Below are positions 50,611 through 58,539 of a stretch of DNA of 64,000 nucleotides, piece after piece (positions within the stretch are counted from its first letter, which is position 1; every line of letters begins with the position of its first letter). The notes beneath the pieces were generated by a model. That model was not told the origin of the DNA, did not search any database, and worked only from the letters and a program-made list of their open reading frames with translations. Origin of the DNA: Miltoncostaea sp963823515 (GTDB lineage Bacteria > Actinomycetota > Thermoleophilia > Miltoncostaeales > Miltoncostaeaceae); assembly GCA_963823515.1 (NCBI GenBank), contig CAWGMB010000014.1:62001-126000 (forward strand). Reading direction: 5' to 3'. A program made the translations under genes and the position numbers.

Positions 50611-51120
50611 TTAAGGCTTCTCGGCGGCGCGGCTCTCCAGGTCGGCGGCCATCGCCACCACCGACGCCAGCCGGACCATCTCGTATGACCCGAGCTCGGC
50701 GGTCTCGAGAATCGTCTTCAGGTGGGCGTGACCGCACGCCTCCTTCGATGCCGCGACCTCGTCGTGCACCACGTCGAGGCGCCCGGCGAGCAGCGCCCCG
50801 CGGTTCAGCACGATGTCGATCTCGTCGGCGCCATCCTCCACGGCGCGCCGGATTTCGACGAGGCGCTCCGCCAGGGGGCTCTGGCCGGACGGGAAGGCTC
50901 CGGCCACCGAGGCCACCCTGACCGGCGCGTCGCCGAGGGCCGCCAGCTCGAGGCCGGCGTCCTTGCTCTCACGCTTGATGGAGCGGGAGACGAGGCGCGC
51001 GGCGCGCTGCTCGAGGGCATAGGCGTCAACCGGCGCCACCCGGAGCGGGTGATCGAGCGGGGTGCCGGAGAGGATGGCTCCGCGCGCGTCGCTGACCGAG
51101 GCTCGGCATCGCGCGATCTT
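50611..51120 (-). pseudogene. deoC: deoxyribose-phosphate aldolase remnant (internal deletion and truncation)
   Basis: Pieces of a DeoC-type aldolase are in one frame: VDAYALEQRAARLVSRSIKR, then VRVASVAGAFPSGQSPLAERL, ADEIDIVLNRGALLAGRLDVVHDEVAASKEACG and HLKTILETAELGSYE. The region between the first two pieces that normally contains LTTLEGADT-type strands is missing (about 55 residues). The protein stops before the strand with the Schiff-base Lys (FIKTSTGK in relatives). It cannot work as an aldolase. A GTG at 51039 is the first possible start. Confidence 0.75.
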
Positions 51121-51140
51121 GGCACGCCCGGGCGCGCTCG

Positions 51141-52805
51141 TCAGGAGAGGAGCAGCTCCGTCAGTCCGGCGCGGACGTCGGCGAGACGGGCGCGGGCGCG
51201 GGCGCGGGCCGCGGAGACGTCTCCGTCGGGCACCGCCTCCACCGCCTCGCAGTAGCACTTGAGCTTGGGCTCGGTGCCGCTCGGGCGCACGATCACCCGC
51301 ACCGCCGACTCCAGCTCGATGCGCAGCACGTCGGGCGCGAGGGCGCGGATCCCGGTGGCCGCGAGGCGTCCGACGCGGTCGGGCGGGGCGGCGATCAGGC
51401 GCTCCACCAGGGCTGCCCGCCGGGCGCCGCCACCCGCCGCCTCGTCGCGCAGGGAGAAGTTGTCGGTGACATGGGCGCCGTGACGGCGGTGGAGGTCGTC
51501 GAGGTCGTCGAGGATCGTGCGCCCGGCCGCGGCCGCGGCGGCGACCATCGACGCCACCGCCAGCGCGGCCGAGACGCCGTCCTTGTCGCGCGCGTCCGGG
51601 CCGATCGCGTAGCCGATCGCCTCCTCGTAGGCGAGCACCTGGACCGCGGCCGGGTCGTCGATGGCGGGCCGCGAGAGCCACTTGAAGCCGGTGAGCGTCT
51701 CGGCGTGACGGGCGCCGTGGGCCTCGGCGATGCGGGCCAGGAGCGACGAGGAGACGACGCTGGAGACGACCAGGCGTCCCGGTCCGGAGGTGACCGACCT
51801 CAGCAGCCAGTCGCCCAGCAGGGCGCCGACGTCGTCTCCGGTCAATTGGCGCGTGCCCGATGCGCCAATTGGCGCGAGCACCGCAACGCGGTCGGCGTCG
51901 GGGTCGAGCGCGAGGCCGACATCGGCCCCCACATCCCCCATCAGCTCCCCCAGGAGGTCGGTCACGCCCGGCTCCTCGGGGTTCGGAAAGGCGACGGTCG
52001 GGAAGTCCGGGTCGGGCTGCTGCTGGGAGGTGACGGGGTGCACCTCGGCGTGCCCGGCCGCGGTCAGCAGGTCGAGCAGGAGGGCTCCGCCGACGCCGTG
52101 CGTCGCCGTCATGGCGATCCGGATCGGCGACGCGGGCGCCGGCACGCGGGCAAGGGTCGCGGCGCGGTACGAGGCCACGACCTCCGGCTCCATCGCCTCG
52201 ATCGGCGCCGTCGGGCGATGGCCGGCCACCACCACCCCGTCGGCGACGACCGCGTCGATCGCGGCGGCCACCATGCCATCGACCGGCGGGACGATCTGGG
52301 CCCCGTCGCCCATGTAGAGCTTCAGGCCGTTGTCGGAGGCGGGGTTGTGGCTCGCGGTCACCACGATCCCGGCGGCGCAGCCCAGGTGGCGCACGGCGAA
52401 GACCCCGACCGGCGTCGGGACCGGCTCGCTCGCGCGCACGACCGTTATCCCGTGGGCGCAGAGCACATCGGCGCAGTCGGCGGCGAACTCGGCCGAGAGG
52501 TGGCGGGCGTCGTTGGCCACCACGACCCCGGCGTCGGCGGCACCCTCCACCTCGGCACGCAGGTAGCGGGCGATCCCGGCCGCGGACTGGCGCACCACCA
52601 GCCGGTTCATGCGCGTCGGACCGCCGCCCATCGTGCCCCGCAGGCCGGCCGTGCCGAACGCCAGCCGGCCGGAGAAGCGCTCCTGCAGGGCGGCAGCGTC
52701 GCCGGCTTCCAGCAGGCCCTGCAGCTCGGCCCGGGTGCCTGGGTCGGGGTCGATCGCGATCCAGGCCTCCACGCGCGCCCGCAGGCCGGGCGCCACGTCG
52801 CTCAT
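51141..52805 (-). CDS. phosphoglucomutase/phosphomannomutase-family protein
   Basis: A 554-residue alpha-D-phosphohexomutase. RLAFGTAGLRGTMGGGPTRMN starts the catalytic part. The phosphoserine is in TASHNPASDNGLKLYMGDG, the metal loop is DPDADRVAVL, and the sugar loop ETLTGFKWLSRPA leads to YEEAIGYAIG. The C-terminal phosphate loop is RPSGTEPKLK. Its position with nucleoside phosphorylases suggests ribose/deoxyribose 1-phosphate to 5-phosphate interconversion. Codons for APIGASGTRQL, between metal loop and next helix, hold two copies of the CAATTG palindrome. Confidence 0.92.
   Translation of the reverse strand: MSDVAPGLRARVEAWIAIDPDPGTRAELQGLLEAGDAAALQERFSGRLAFGTAGLRGTMGGGPTRMNRLVVRQSAAGIARYLRAEVEGAADAGVVVANDARHLSAEFAADCADVLCAHGITVVRASEPVPTPVGVFAVRHLGCAAGIVVTASHNPASDNGLKLYMGDGAQIVPPVDGMVAAAIDAVVADGVVVAGHRPTAPIEAMEPEVVASYRAATLARVPAPASPIRIAMTATHGVGGALLLDLLTAAGHAEVHPVTSQQQPDPDFPTVAFPNPEEPGVTDLLGELMGDVGADVGLALDPDADRVAVLAPIGASGTRQLTGDDVGALLGDWLLRSVTSGPGRLVVSSVVSSSLLARIAEAHGARHAETLTGFKWLSRPAIDDPAAVQVLAYEEAIGYAIGPDARDKDGVSAALAVASMVAAAAAAGRTILDDLDDLHRRHGAHVTDNFSLRDEAAGGGARRAALVERLIAAPPDRVGRLAATGIRALAPDVLRIELESAVRVIVRPSGTEPKLKCYCEAVEAVPDGDVSAARARARARLADVRAGLTELLLS
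51843..51876. repeat. CAATTG palindrome pair inside the mutase gene (copy 7)
   Basis: CAATTGGCGC (51843-51852) and GCGCCAATTG (51862-51871), the second extended by GCGCG, form an inverted pair with a nine-base loop. The protein stays in frame through the pair and gains a Gly/Ala/Ser-rich loop. Confidence 0.85.
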
Positions 52806-53629
52806 CAGACGGCCGCGGTCACCGCGCGCAGCAGGTCCGCCAGACGGCCGACCGAAGCCTTGCCGGTGGCCAGGACCTCACGGTGGTCGAGCGCCTCGGC
52901 CGACATCCCCGCGGCGAGGTTGGTCACGAGCGACACGCCGAAGACCTCGGCCCCGAGATGACGGGCGGCGATCGCCTCGAGCACGGTCGACATCCCCACC
53001 AGGTCAGCGCCCATGGTCCGCAGCATCGCGATCTCGGCGGGAGTCTCGTAGGCCCCGCCGAGGAGTCCGGCGTAGATCCCCTCCGCGATCCCCGGCACCG
53101 CCGCCGCCGCGGCCGCCCGCAGGCGCGCGCTGTACAGGTTGGTGAGATCGCAGAAGCGCGCCGGGAGGCCCTCGGGCGGATCGGCGCCGCCCATCGGTGT
53201 CACGCCGGTCAGGTTGAGCTGGTCGGCGATCAGGACCGGGGTGCCGGGGCCGTTGGCGGCGGCGAGCGAGCCGCAGGCGTTGGTCAGCATCACGACCTCG
53301 CACCCGGCGAGCGTGGCCGCGCGGACGCCGTGGACCACCGTCGCCACCGGGTGGCCCTCGTACAGGTGAGACCGCCCGGCGAGCACCAGCAGCGGGACCC
53401 CGGCCGCGTCGACCGAGTGCGCCATGCCGCTGTGCCCCTGCACCGAGGGCGCCGGGAAGCCCGGGAGCTCGGGCATCGGCACGCTCGCGCGGATCTCGCC
53501 GATCCCCTCCGCCACCTCCGCCCAGCCGGAGCCGAGGACGAGGACCGCCCGGTGCGCGCCGAGCCGCTCGCGGATGGCCTCGCCCGCGGCCTGCGCGATC
53601 GAGTAGGGGTCGTCCGCCACGGGGCGCAC
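52805..53629 (-). CDS. punA: purine-nucleoside phosphorylase
   Basis: A 274-residue trimeric-type PNP: AVLVLGSGWAEVAE, GFPAPSVQGHSGMAHSV, GRSHLYEGHP, VVMLTNACGSLAAANGPGTPVLIADQLNLTG, GGAYETPAEIAMLRTMGADLVGMSTVLEAIAARHLG with the purine-binding Glu, and VTNLAAGM. It splits inosine and guanosine with phosphate, acting after adenosine deaminase. The GTG at 53629 is used; a GTG three codons later is equally possible. It shares one base with the mutase gene (TGATG). Confidence 0.94.
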   Translation of the reverse strand: MRPVADDPYSIAQAAGEAIRERLGAHRAVLVLGSGWAEVAEGIGEIRASVPMPELPGFPAPSVQGHSGMAHSVDAAGVPLLVLAGRSHLYEGHPVATVVHGVRAATLAGCEVVMLTNACGSLAAANGPGTPVLIADQLNLTGVTPMGGADPPEGLPARFCDLTNLYSARLRAAAAAAVPGIAEGIYAGLLGGAYETPAEIAMLRTMGADLVGMSTVLEAIAARHLGAEVFGVSLVTNLAAGMSAEALDHREVLATGKASVGRLADLLRAVTAAV

Positions 53630-54206
53630 TATCGCACCCCGGCACGCCCTCCGGTCGCGCCGCGGCGGCCCTGACGGCTGACGCGTGGCTCGGCCACAAG
53701 CTCGCCGCGCTTCCCGGCCCCCGGCAGGAGGCGGGCCCGCAGTAGCCCGGGGCTCACAAGCGGACGCCGAGCCCGCCAGGGGGCCGTCCGAACGGCTAGC
53801 CGGGAACCCGACGATCGGCGGTGTCCCCGAACCGCCGCCGTCATCGATCGTGGACCCACCGATGACCTAGTGTCGCCGTCTTTCAAGGGGTCGCAACCCT
53901 TAAGCGGATTGGCCGAAGGCATCTGGCTCGCCCGGCGATTGGGCGGGGTGAGACCGCTCGATGATGGCGAAGCGAAGATACGGGTGGAGGGCGGGCACTC
54001 CTCCACCCGTATCTTCGTCTCAGGTCTCACGGTCCACGCGGATCCGGTGCCGGTCATCACGCGCGACGGACACCTCCTGCCCGCCGAGCGCCGCATCGGG
54101 CGCGATCGACTCGAGGCGTTCCCGGGGGCCGCCACGGGGCCTGATCGTCCCACCGTCGTCCCGAGCGCCCCCGGCCGAGGGGACGCCCTGCGACCCATGC
54201 GTTATC
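53630..54206. other. 577-base gap with strong nested hairpins
   Basis: This is the longest region without a convincing gene. An 18-bp perfect hairpin (53973-53990 with 54000-54017, nine-base loop) is enclosed by GTGAGACC (53948-53955) and GGTCTCAC (54026-54033). The rest lacks coding bias. A plus-strand open frame at 53870-54271 overlaps the Rrf2 gene and is not believed. The structure may end the Rrf2 transcript or be an untranslated leader of the PNP operon. I could not match it to a known riboswitch. Confidence 0.45.
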
Positions 54207-54626
54207 TCAGATGTGGAACATCGGGGCGCTCTCGAAGCGCGCCTCGCGCTCCTGCATGTCGGCGATCGTGAGGCCGGCCAGCAACTCGGCGAGCGTGGCG
54301 CGGGCCTCGGTCCAGACCGTCTCGCTGCCGTGCGCCTCGGCGTGCGGGCCGCCCTGGGGCGAGATCCGCCCGTCCACCGCCTCAACGACCTCGAGGATGC
54401 TGACCTCCGCGGGCAGGCGGCGGAACGAGTAGCCGCCCTTCACCCCGCGCTGGCTCTGCAGGATCCCCGCCCGGCGCAGCCCGGCGAAGATCTGCTCCAG
54501 GAAGTGCAGCGGGATGGCGCGCGCCTCGGCCACCTCGAGGATCGGGACCGGCCCGGCCGATCCTCGCTGCGCGAGCTCCGTCAGTGCCAGGACGGCGGAG
54601 CGGCTCTTCTCGGTGATCGTGATCAG
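54207..54626 (-). CDS. Rrf2-family transcriptional regulator, probable CTG start
   Basis: A 139-residue protein: ITITEKSRSAVLALTELAQRG, then IPLHFLEQIFAGLRRAGILQSQRGVKGGYSFRRLPAEVSILEVVEAVDG, the wing and recognition helix of Rrf2. The Fe-S-binding Cys of IscR are missing, as in the CymR-type group. The in-frame upstream stop leaves no ATG, GTG or TTG before the conserved part. CTG at 54626, with GGGAG six bases before it, is the best start (ATT at 54632 is another). A CTCCCG/CGGGAG inverted pair lies just upstream. Confidence 0.82.
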   Translation of the reverse strand: MITITEKSRSAVLALTELAQRGSAGPVPILEVAEARAIPLHFLEQIFAGLRRAGILQSQRGVKGGYSFRRLPAEVSILEVVEAVDGRISPQGGPHAEAHGSETVWTEARATLAELLAGLTIADMQEREARFESAPMFHI

Positions 54627-54688
54627 GGCAATCTCCCGTAAAACCGTCGCGTGATCGGGAGTTTAGCGGAGGACGGGGCCCGGCAGGG

Positions 54689-55138
54689 TCAGTCCTCCAC
54701 CAGCAGGAGGTTCGTGTAGCCCTCACGCGTGATCGTGGGGGCGTGCGCCTTCCCTCTCTTCGCCCGCAGCGTGTAGAGACGCTCGAGGCTGTCGATCCAC
54801 GAATCGAGGTCGCCGACCATGAACTCGTAGGTGCACTCGGGCGTGTGGATCATCATCCGGGGCCGGCGGCCGCCCGCCGGCATGCCGCTGTTGGGCGAGA
54901 TCGGGAAGCGCTCGATCTCGGACACCTCGTCGAGGAGGATCTCGCGGCGCTTCGCGCCGAGCGCCGTGTCGAGCGGGGTCGGCAGGAAGACCAGGCGGTC
55001 GTCGGTCGCCAGGAGCTGACCGTGGCGCGAGAGCCACCCGTTCTGGAGGTCGGCGCCGCTCTGCTTGAGGACGACCTCGTCCGGGCCGGGCTTCTGCGCG
55101 TGGGGCCTGCGGGGCAGCCTGCGCGAGGCCTCACCCAT
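54689..55138 (-). CDS. PH/GRAM-like domain protein, unknown
   Basis: A 149-residue protein. The central part DEVVLKQSGADLQNGWLSRHGQLLATDDRLVFLPTPLD and KRREILLDEVSEIERFPI resembles a GRAM or bacterial PH domain (a small beta-barrel). The C-terminal half has EFMVGDLDSWIDSLERLYTLR. No enzyme motif and no membrane helix were seen. It precedes the Rrf2 gene in the same direction with a 60-base gap. Confidence 0.55.
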   Translation of the reverse strand: MGEASRRLPRRPHAQKPGPDEVVLKQSGADLQNGWLSRHGQLLATDDRLVFLPTPLDTALGAKRREILLDEVSEIERFPISPNSGMPAGGRRPRMMIHTPECTYEFMVGDLDSWIDSLERLYTLRAKRGKAHAPTITREGYTNLLLVED

Positions 55139-55182
55139 CGCCGCGCTCCGTGTGAAAGCGGAAACGGTACGGAATCGTCATT

Positions 55183-55734
55183 GTGCGAGCCACTCCTCGA
55201 GGGTCCGGGTCGCCGGGCAGTCTATCCGCCGCCGGCGGCGGATCCGTCCGAGGTCACCGTTATCGTCACCGGGCAGCCACCTTCGCACTCGGGGTTCCCA
55301 CGGATACCTACGACGCATGGCTCGCCGATTTCCGCCGCCGCCTCGCACAGCACGACGCGGGTGTCGCGGCACTCGCCCGCGACCTCTCCTGCCGCACCCC
55401 GTGGACGGTGCGCGCTCTGGGCGGCGCCGGGTTCTCCCCTCCTCCCCCGGCCGCGGGCCAGCCGCCCGACGTGCTCTGCGAGCGGGGCGGCGCATCGCGG
55501 CCGATCTGCTTCGAGGTGGAGCTGCCGGAGACGCTGGTGCGCACCTGCACCGTTCGGCGCCTGCGGGCGCTGGCGCTCACCGAGATCGAGCCGCGGATCG
55601 TCCTCGTCGGCGCGTCCTCGGCGCACGAGCGCCAGATCGCCGAGGCCCGGCGGATGCTGATGCGCGCCGGGCTGCCACTGGAGGTGGCCGCGATCGCTCC
55701 TGAGGAGGAGACGATCACCGGGGCCGACTGGTAG
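55183..55734 (+). CDS. hypothetical protein
   Basis: A protein of up to 183 residues. From about residue 37 it has TDTYDAWLADFRRRLAQHDAGVAALARDL and ICFEVELPETLVRTCTVRRLRALALTEIEPRIVLVGAS, then EARRMLMRAGLPLEVAAI. This looks like an alpha/beta fold with a nuclease- or CheY-like edge strand, but no family is recognised. The N-terminal part before about 55288 is Arg/Gly-rich and may not be translated. No good start with a ribosome-binding site is seen. Confidence 0.5.
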   Translation: MRATPRGSGSPGSLSAAGGGSVRGHRYRHRAATFALGVPTDTYDAWLADFRRRLAQHDAGVAALARDLSCRTPWTVRALGGAGFSPPPPAAGQPPDVLCERGGASRPICFEVELPETLVRTCTVRRLRALALTEIEPRIVLVGASSAHERQIAEARRMLMRAGLPLEVAAIAPEEETITGADW

Positions 55735-55795
55735 GGGGTCCGATCGGGTCCCGCGGCCGTCCTTCCCCCTTCGGCCACGGAACCCGCCCACAAAC

Positions 55796-55827
55796 GGCGA
55801 GGGCGCCGATCGGACGGCGCCCTCGCC
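55796..55827. terminator. 13-bp hairpin between convergent genes
   Basis: GGCGAGGGCGCCG (55796-55808) and CGGCGCCCTCGCC (55815-55827) pair perfectly around a six-base loop between the hypothetical gene and hppA. Confidence 0.75.
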
Positions 55828-55848
55828 CACCTTCACCCCTCCCGACGC

Positions 55849-57933
55849 TCAGGTCAGGAAGGGCACCAGCAGGAGCGCCACGATGTTGGCGACCTTGATC
55901 ATGGGGTTGATCGCGGGGCCCGCGGTGTCCTTGTAGGGGTCACCCACCGTGTCTCCGGTGATCGACGCCTTGTGGGCGATCGATCCCTTCCCGCCGTGGT
56001 GGCCGTCCTCGATCATCTTCTTGGCGTTGTCCCACGCGCCTCCGCCGGAGGTCATGGAGATCGCCACGAAGATGCCGGTGACGATGACGCCGAGCAGCAG
56101 GCCGCCGAGCATCTCGCGGCCGTTGTTCACGCCGAAGATGAAGGCGGTCACGATCGGGAACAGGATCGGGATGGCGGCCGGCAGCAGCATCTCGCGCTGC
56201 GCGGAGGCCGTCACGATGCGCACGCAGCGGGCGTAGTCCGGCCGCTCCGTACCCTCCATGATCCCGGGCTTCTCGCGGAACTGGCGCCGGACCTCCTCGA
56301 CCACCTGGCCGCCGGCCTTGCCCACGGCCTCCATCGAGAAGGCGGCGAACAGGAACGGCATCATGCCGCCGATGAAGAGACCGATCACGACGAACGGGTT
56401 GACCAGGCTGAAGTTGACCGACGAGGCCGTGTCGCCGAGGGCCTCGCTGAGCTCCTCCACGTAGGAGACGAAGAGCACGACCGCGGCCAGACCGGCCGAG
56501 CCGATGGCGTAGCCCTTGGTGACGGCCTTGGTGGTGTTGCCGACCGCGTCGAGCGGGTCGGTGATGTTGCGCACGGACTCGGGCAGCTCCGCCATCTCGG
56601 CGATGCCGCCCGCGTTGTCGGTGATCGGGCCGAACGCGTCGAGCGCCACGACCACGCCGGTCAGGGACAGCATCGCCATGACGGCGACCCCGATGCCGTA
56701 GTAGTCGCCCAGCTCGTAGCTTGCCGCGATGGCGCCGCCGATCACGATGATCGGCGCGGCGGTCGCCTTCAGGCCGACGGCGAGGCCGGCGATGATGTTG
56801 GTCGCGTCGCCCGTCTCCGATGCGGCGGCGATCTTCTTGACCGGCGGCCACATGGTGCCGGTGAAGTACTCGGTGATGCCGACCAGGATCACGGTGACGC
56901 CGATCCCGATCACCGCGCACCAGTAGTAGTCGGTCCACGACCCGGCTCCGGGGATCGCGTCGGAGACGCCGTCCATCAGCCAGTAGGTGACCGGGATGAA
57001 GCCGAGGATCGCGAGGATCGCCGACACGGCGAGCCCGGTGTAGAGCGCGGCGGTCACCGACCCGTTGTCCTTCACGCGGACGAACCAGGTCCCCGCGATC
57101 GAGGCGATGATGGAAACGCCGCCCAGGGCGAGCGGGAAGATCAGCGCGTTCGGGAAGGCCGCCAGGAACAGCGAGCCGAGGAACATGACGGCCACCGTCG
57201 TGACGGCGTACGTCTCGAAGAGGTCGGCGGCCATGCCGGCGCAGTCGCCGACGTTGTCCCCGACATTGTCGGCGATGACGGCCGGGTTGCGCGGGTCGTC
57301 CTCGGGGATGCCGGCCTCGACCTTGCCCACCAGGTCGGCGCCGACGTCGGCGCCCTTGGTGAAGATGCCGCCGCCCAGACGGGCGAAGACGCTGATGAGG
57401 CTGGAGCCGAAGGCGAGGCCGACGAGCGGCTTCACATCCTCGATGTCCTGGCCGAGGATCAGGAAGTAGCCGGCGACCGAGAGAAGGCCCAGGCCGACCA
57501 CCAGGAGTCCGGTGACCGCCCCGCCCTTGAAGGCGACGCCCAGCGCCGCGCCCAGCCCGCTCTTGGCGGCTTCGGCGGTGCGGACGTTGGTCCGCACCGA
57601 CACGTTCATGCCGATGAAGCCGGCTGCGGCCGAGGCCGTCGCGCCGATCAGGAAGCCGATGGCGGCCTTCCAGCCCAGCAGGGACGAGTCGACCGCTGAG
57701 CCGAGGATTCCGATGACGACGAACAGGACCGCCGCGACGCCCGCGATGATCGTGTACTGGCGCTTCAGGTACGCCTGAGCACCCTCCTGCACGGCCGCGG
57801 CGATCTCGCGCATCCTCTCATCGCCGGTGGGCTTCTTGAGCAGGTAGACCGTGAGTCCGATGCCGTAGGCCACGGCGGCGAAGCCGAGGACGACGGCGAG
57901 CCATGCTGTGTTGTCCGACAGGAAGTCGGCCAA
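55849..57933 (-). CDS. hppA: membrane-bound proton-pumping pyrophosphatase
   Basis: A 694-residue protein with about 16 membrane helices. The substrate motif is GGGIFTKGADVGADLVGKVE, followed by DDPRNPAVIADNVGDNVGDCAG. The sequence GNTTKAVTKGYAIGSAGL carries Lys where potassium-dependent enzymes have Ala, so it is of the potassium-independent, proton-pumping class. It uses pyrophosphate to pump protons. The TTG start at 57933 has GGAGGG at ideal spacing. The upstream gap holds promoter-like DNA only. Confidence 0.95.
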   Translation of the reverse strand: MADFLSDNTAWLAVVLGFAAVAYGIGLTVYLLKKPTGDERMREIAAAVQEGAQAYLKRQYTIIAGVAAVLFVVIGILGSAVDSSLLGWKAAIGFLIGATASAAAGFIGMNVSVRTNVRTAEAAKSGLGAALGVAFKGGAVTGLLVVGLGLLSVAGYFLILGQDIEDVKPLVGLAFGSSLISVFARLGGGIFTKGADVGADLVGKVEAGIPEDDPRNPAVIADNVGDNVGDCAGMAADLFETYAVTTVAVMFLGSLFLAAFPNALIFPLALGGVSIIASIAGTWFVRVKDNGSVTAALYTGLAVSAILAILGFIPVTYWLMDGVSDAIPGAGSWTDYYWCAVIGIGVTVILVGITEYFTGTMWPPVKKIAAASETGDATNIIAGLAVGLKATAAPIIVIGGAIAASYELGDYYGIGVAVMAMLSLTGVVVALDAFGPITDNAGGIAEMAELPESVRNITDPLDAVGNTTKAVTKGYAIGSAGLAAVVLFVSYVEELSEALGDTASSVNFSLVNPFVVIGLFIGGMMPFLFAAFSMEAVGKAGGQVVEEVRRQFREKPGIMEGTERPDYARCVRIVTASAQREMLLPAAIPILFPIVTAFIFGVNNGREMLGGLLLGVIVTGIFVAISMTSGGGAWDNAKKMIEDGHHGGKGSIAHKASITGDTVGDPYKDTAGPAINPMIKVANIVALLLVPFLT

Positions 57934-58089
57934 TTAATCCCTCCGAGATCGGGTTCGAACGAACGCGCCGATACGCCCGATCGAGGGCCAGCGCTCCGGG
58001 TACCGTCGGTCGCCCGAGTTCGTGCGGATTCGGACGACCACGGCGGGTTTCTACCATACGGCCGCGGATGTCGGGGGCCCGGGGAGCGC

Positions 58090-58539
58090 CTAGCCGGGCT
58101 CTCCCCCGCGGGGAGTGCCGGGCGGCACCCAGAGGCGCGAGGCGGCATCCGGCGCCGGCGGCGGGGACGGCGGCGCGTCCTCGGCGGGCGCGGGGCGCTC
58201 CTCGCTGGCCCGGGAGAAGGCCATCTGGAGAACGGCCAGCGGCTCCTTGAACGGCCGCACCTGGGCGGGTCCGAGCTCGCGCTCGGCCACCTCGAGCAGG
58301 GCGCGCAAGGACTCGATCGCCTGGCGCGCCTGCTGCAGGTCGCGGGCGTCGTCGCCGGTCGGGCCCATGCCCAGGCGGACGCCGGCCATGTCGATGAACG
58401 TGGCCATGCACTGAAGGAGGACGTCGCGCACGGGGGTGCGGGCGAGACGATCGGCGAGCATCGCCGCCATCTCCTCCTGGGTGGGCTCGCGCTGCTGCTG
58501 CGGCTCCTGCGGGCCGTCCTGTGGGCCGGGCTCGCTCAT
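58090..58539 (-). CDS. DUF1844-like protein
   Basis: A 149-residue protein. An acidic/Gln-rich N-terminus (EPTQEEMAAMLADRLARTPV) leads to LLQCMATFIDMAGVRLGM and DLQQARQAIESLRALLEVAE, the two helices typical of the DUF1844 family. The last 40 residues are a Pro/Ala-rich tail. Function unknown. The ATG overlaps the stop of the ligase gene (ATGA), so the two are co-translated. Confidence 0.65.
   Translation of the reverse strand: MSEPGPQDGPQEPQQQREPTQEEMAAMLADRLARTPVRDVLLQCMATFIDMAGVRLGMGPTGDDARDLQQARQAIESLRALLEVAERELGPAQVRPFKEPLAVLQMAFSRASEERPAPAEDAPPSPPPAPDAASRLWVPPGTPRGGEPG

Noticed and set aside
53630..53900. Stretches reminiscent of a riboswitch leader (GTTGCGACCCCTTGAAAG on the minus strand)
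   Set aside because: I could not match a conserved aptamer core for c-di-GMP, cobalamin, ydaO-type or other known classes.
53870..54271. A 133-codon plus-strand frame in the gap before the Rrf2 gene
   Set aside because: It overlaps the Rrf2 coding sequence antisense, includes both arms of the long hairpin, and has no recognisable domain or ribosome-binding site.
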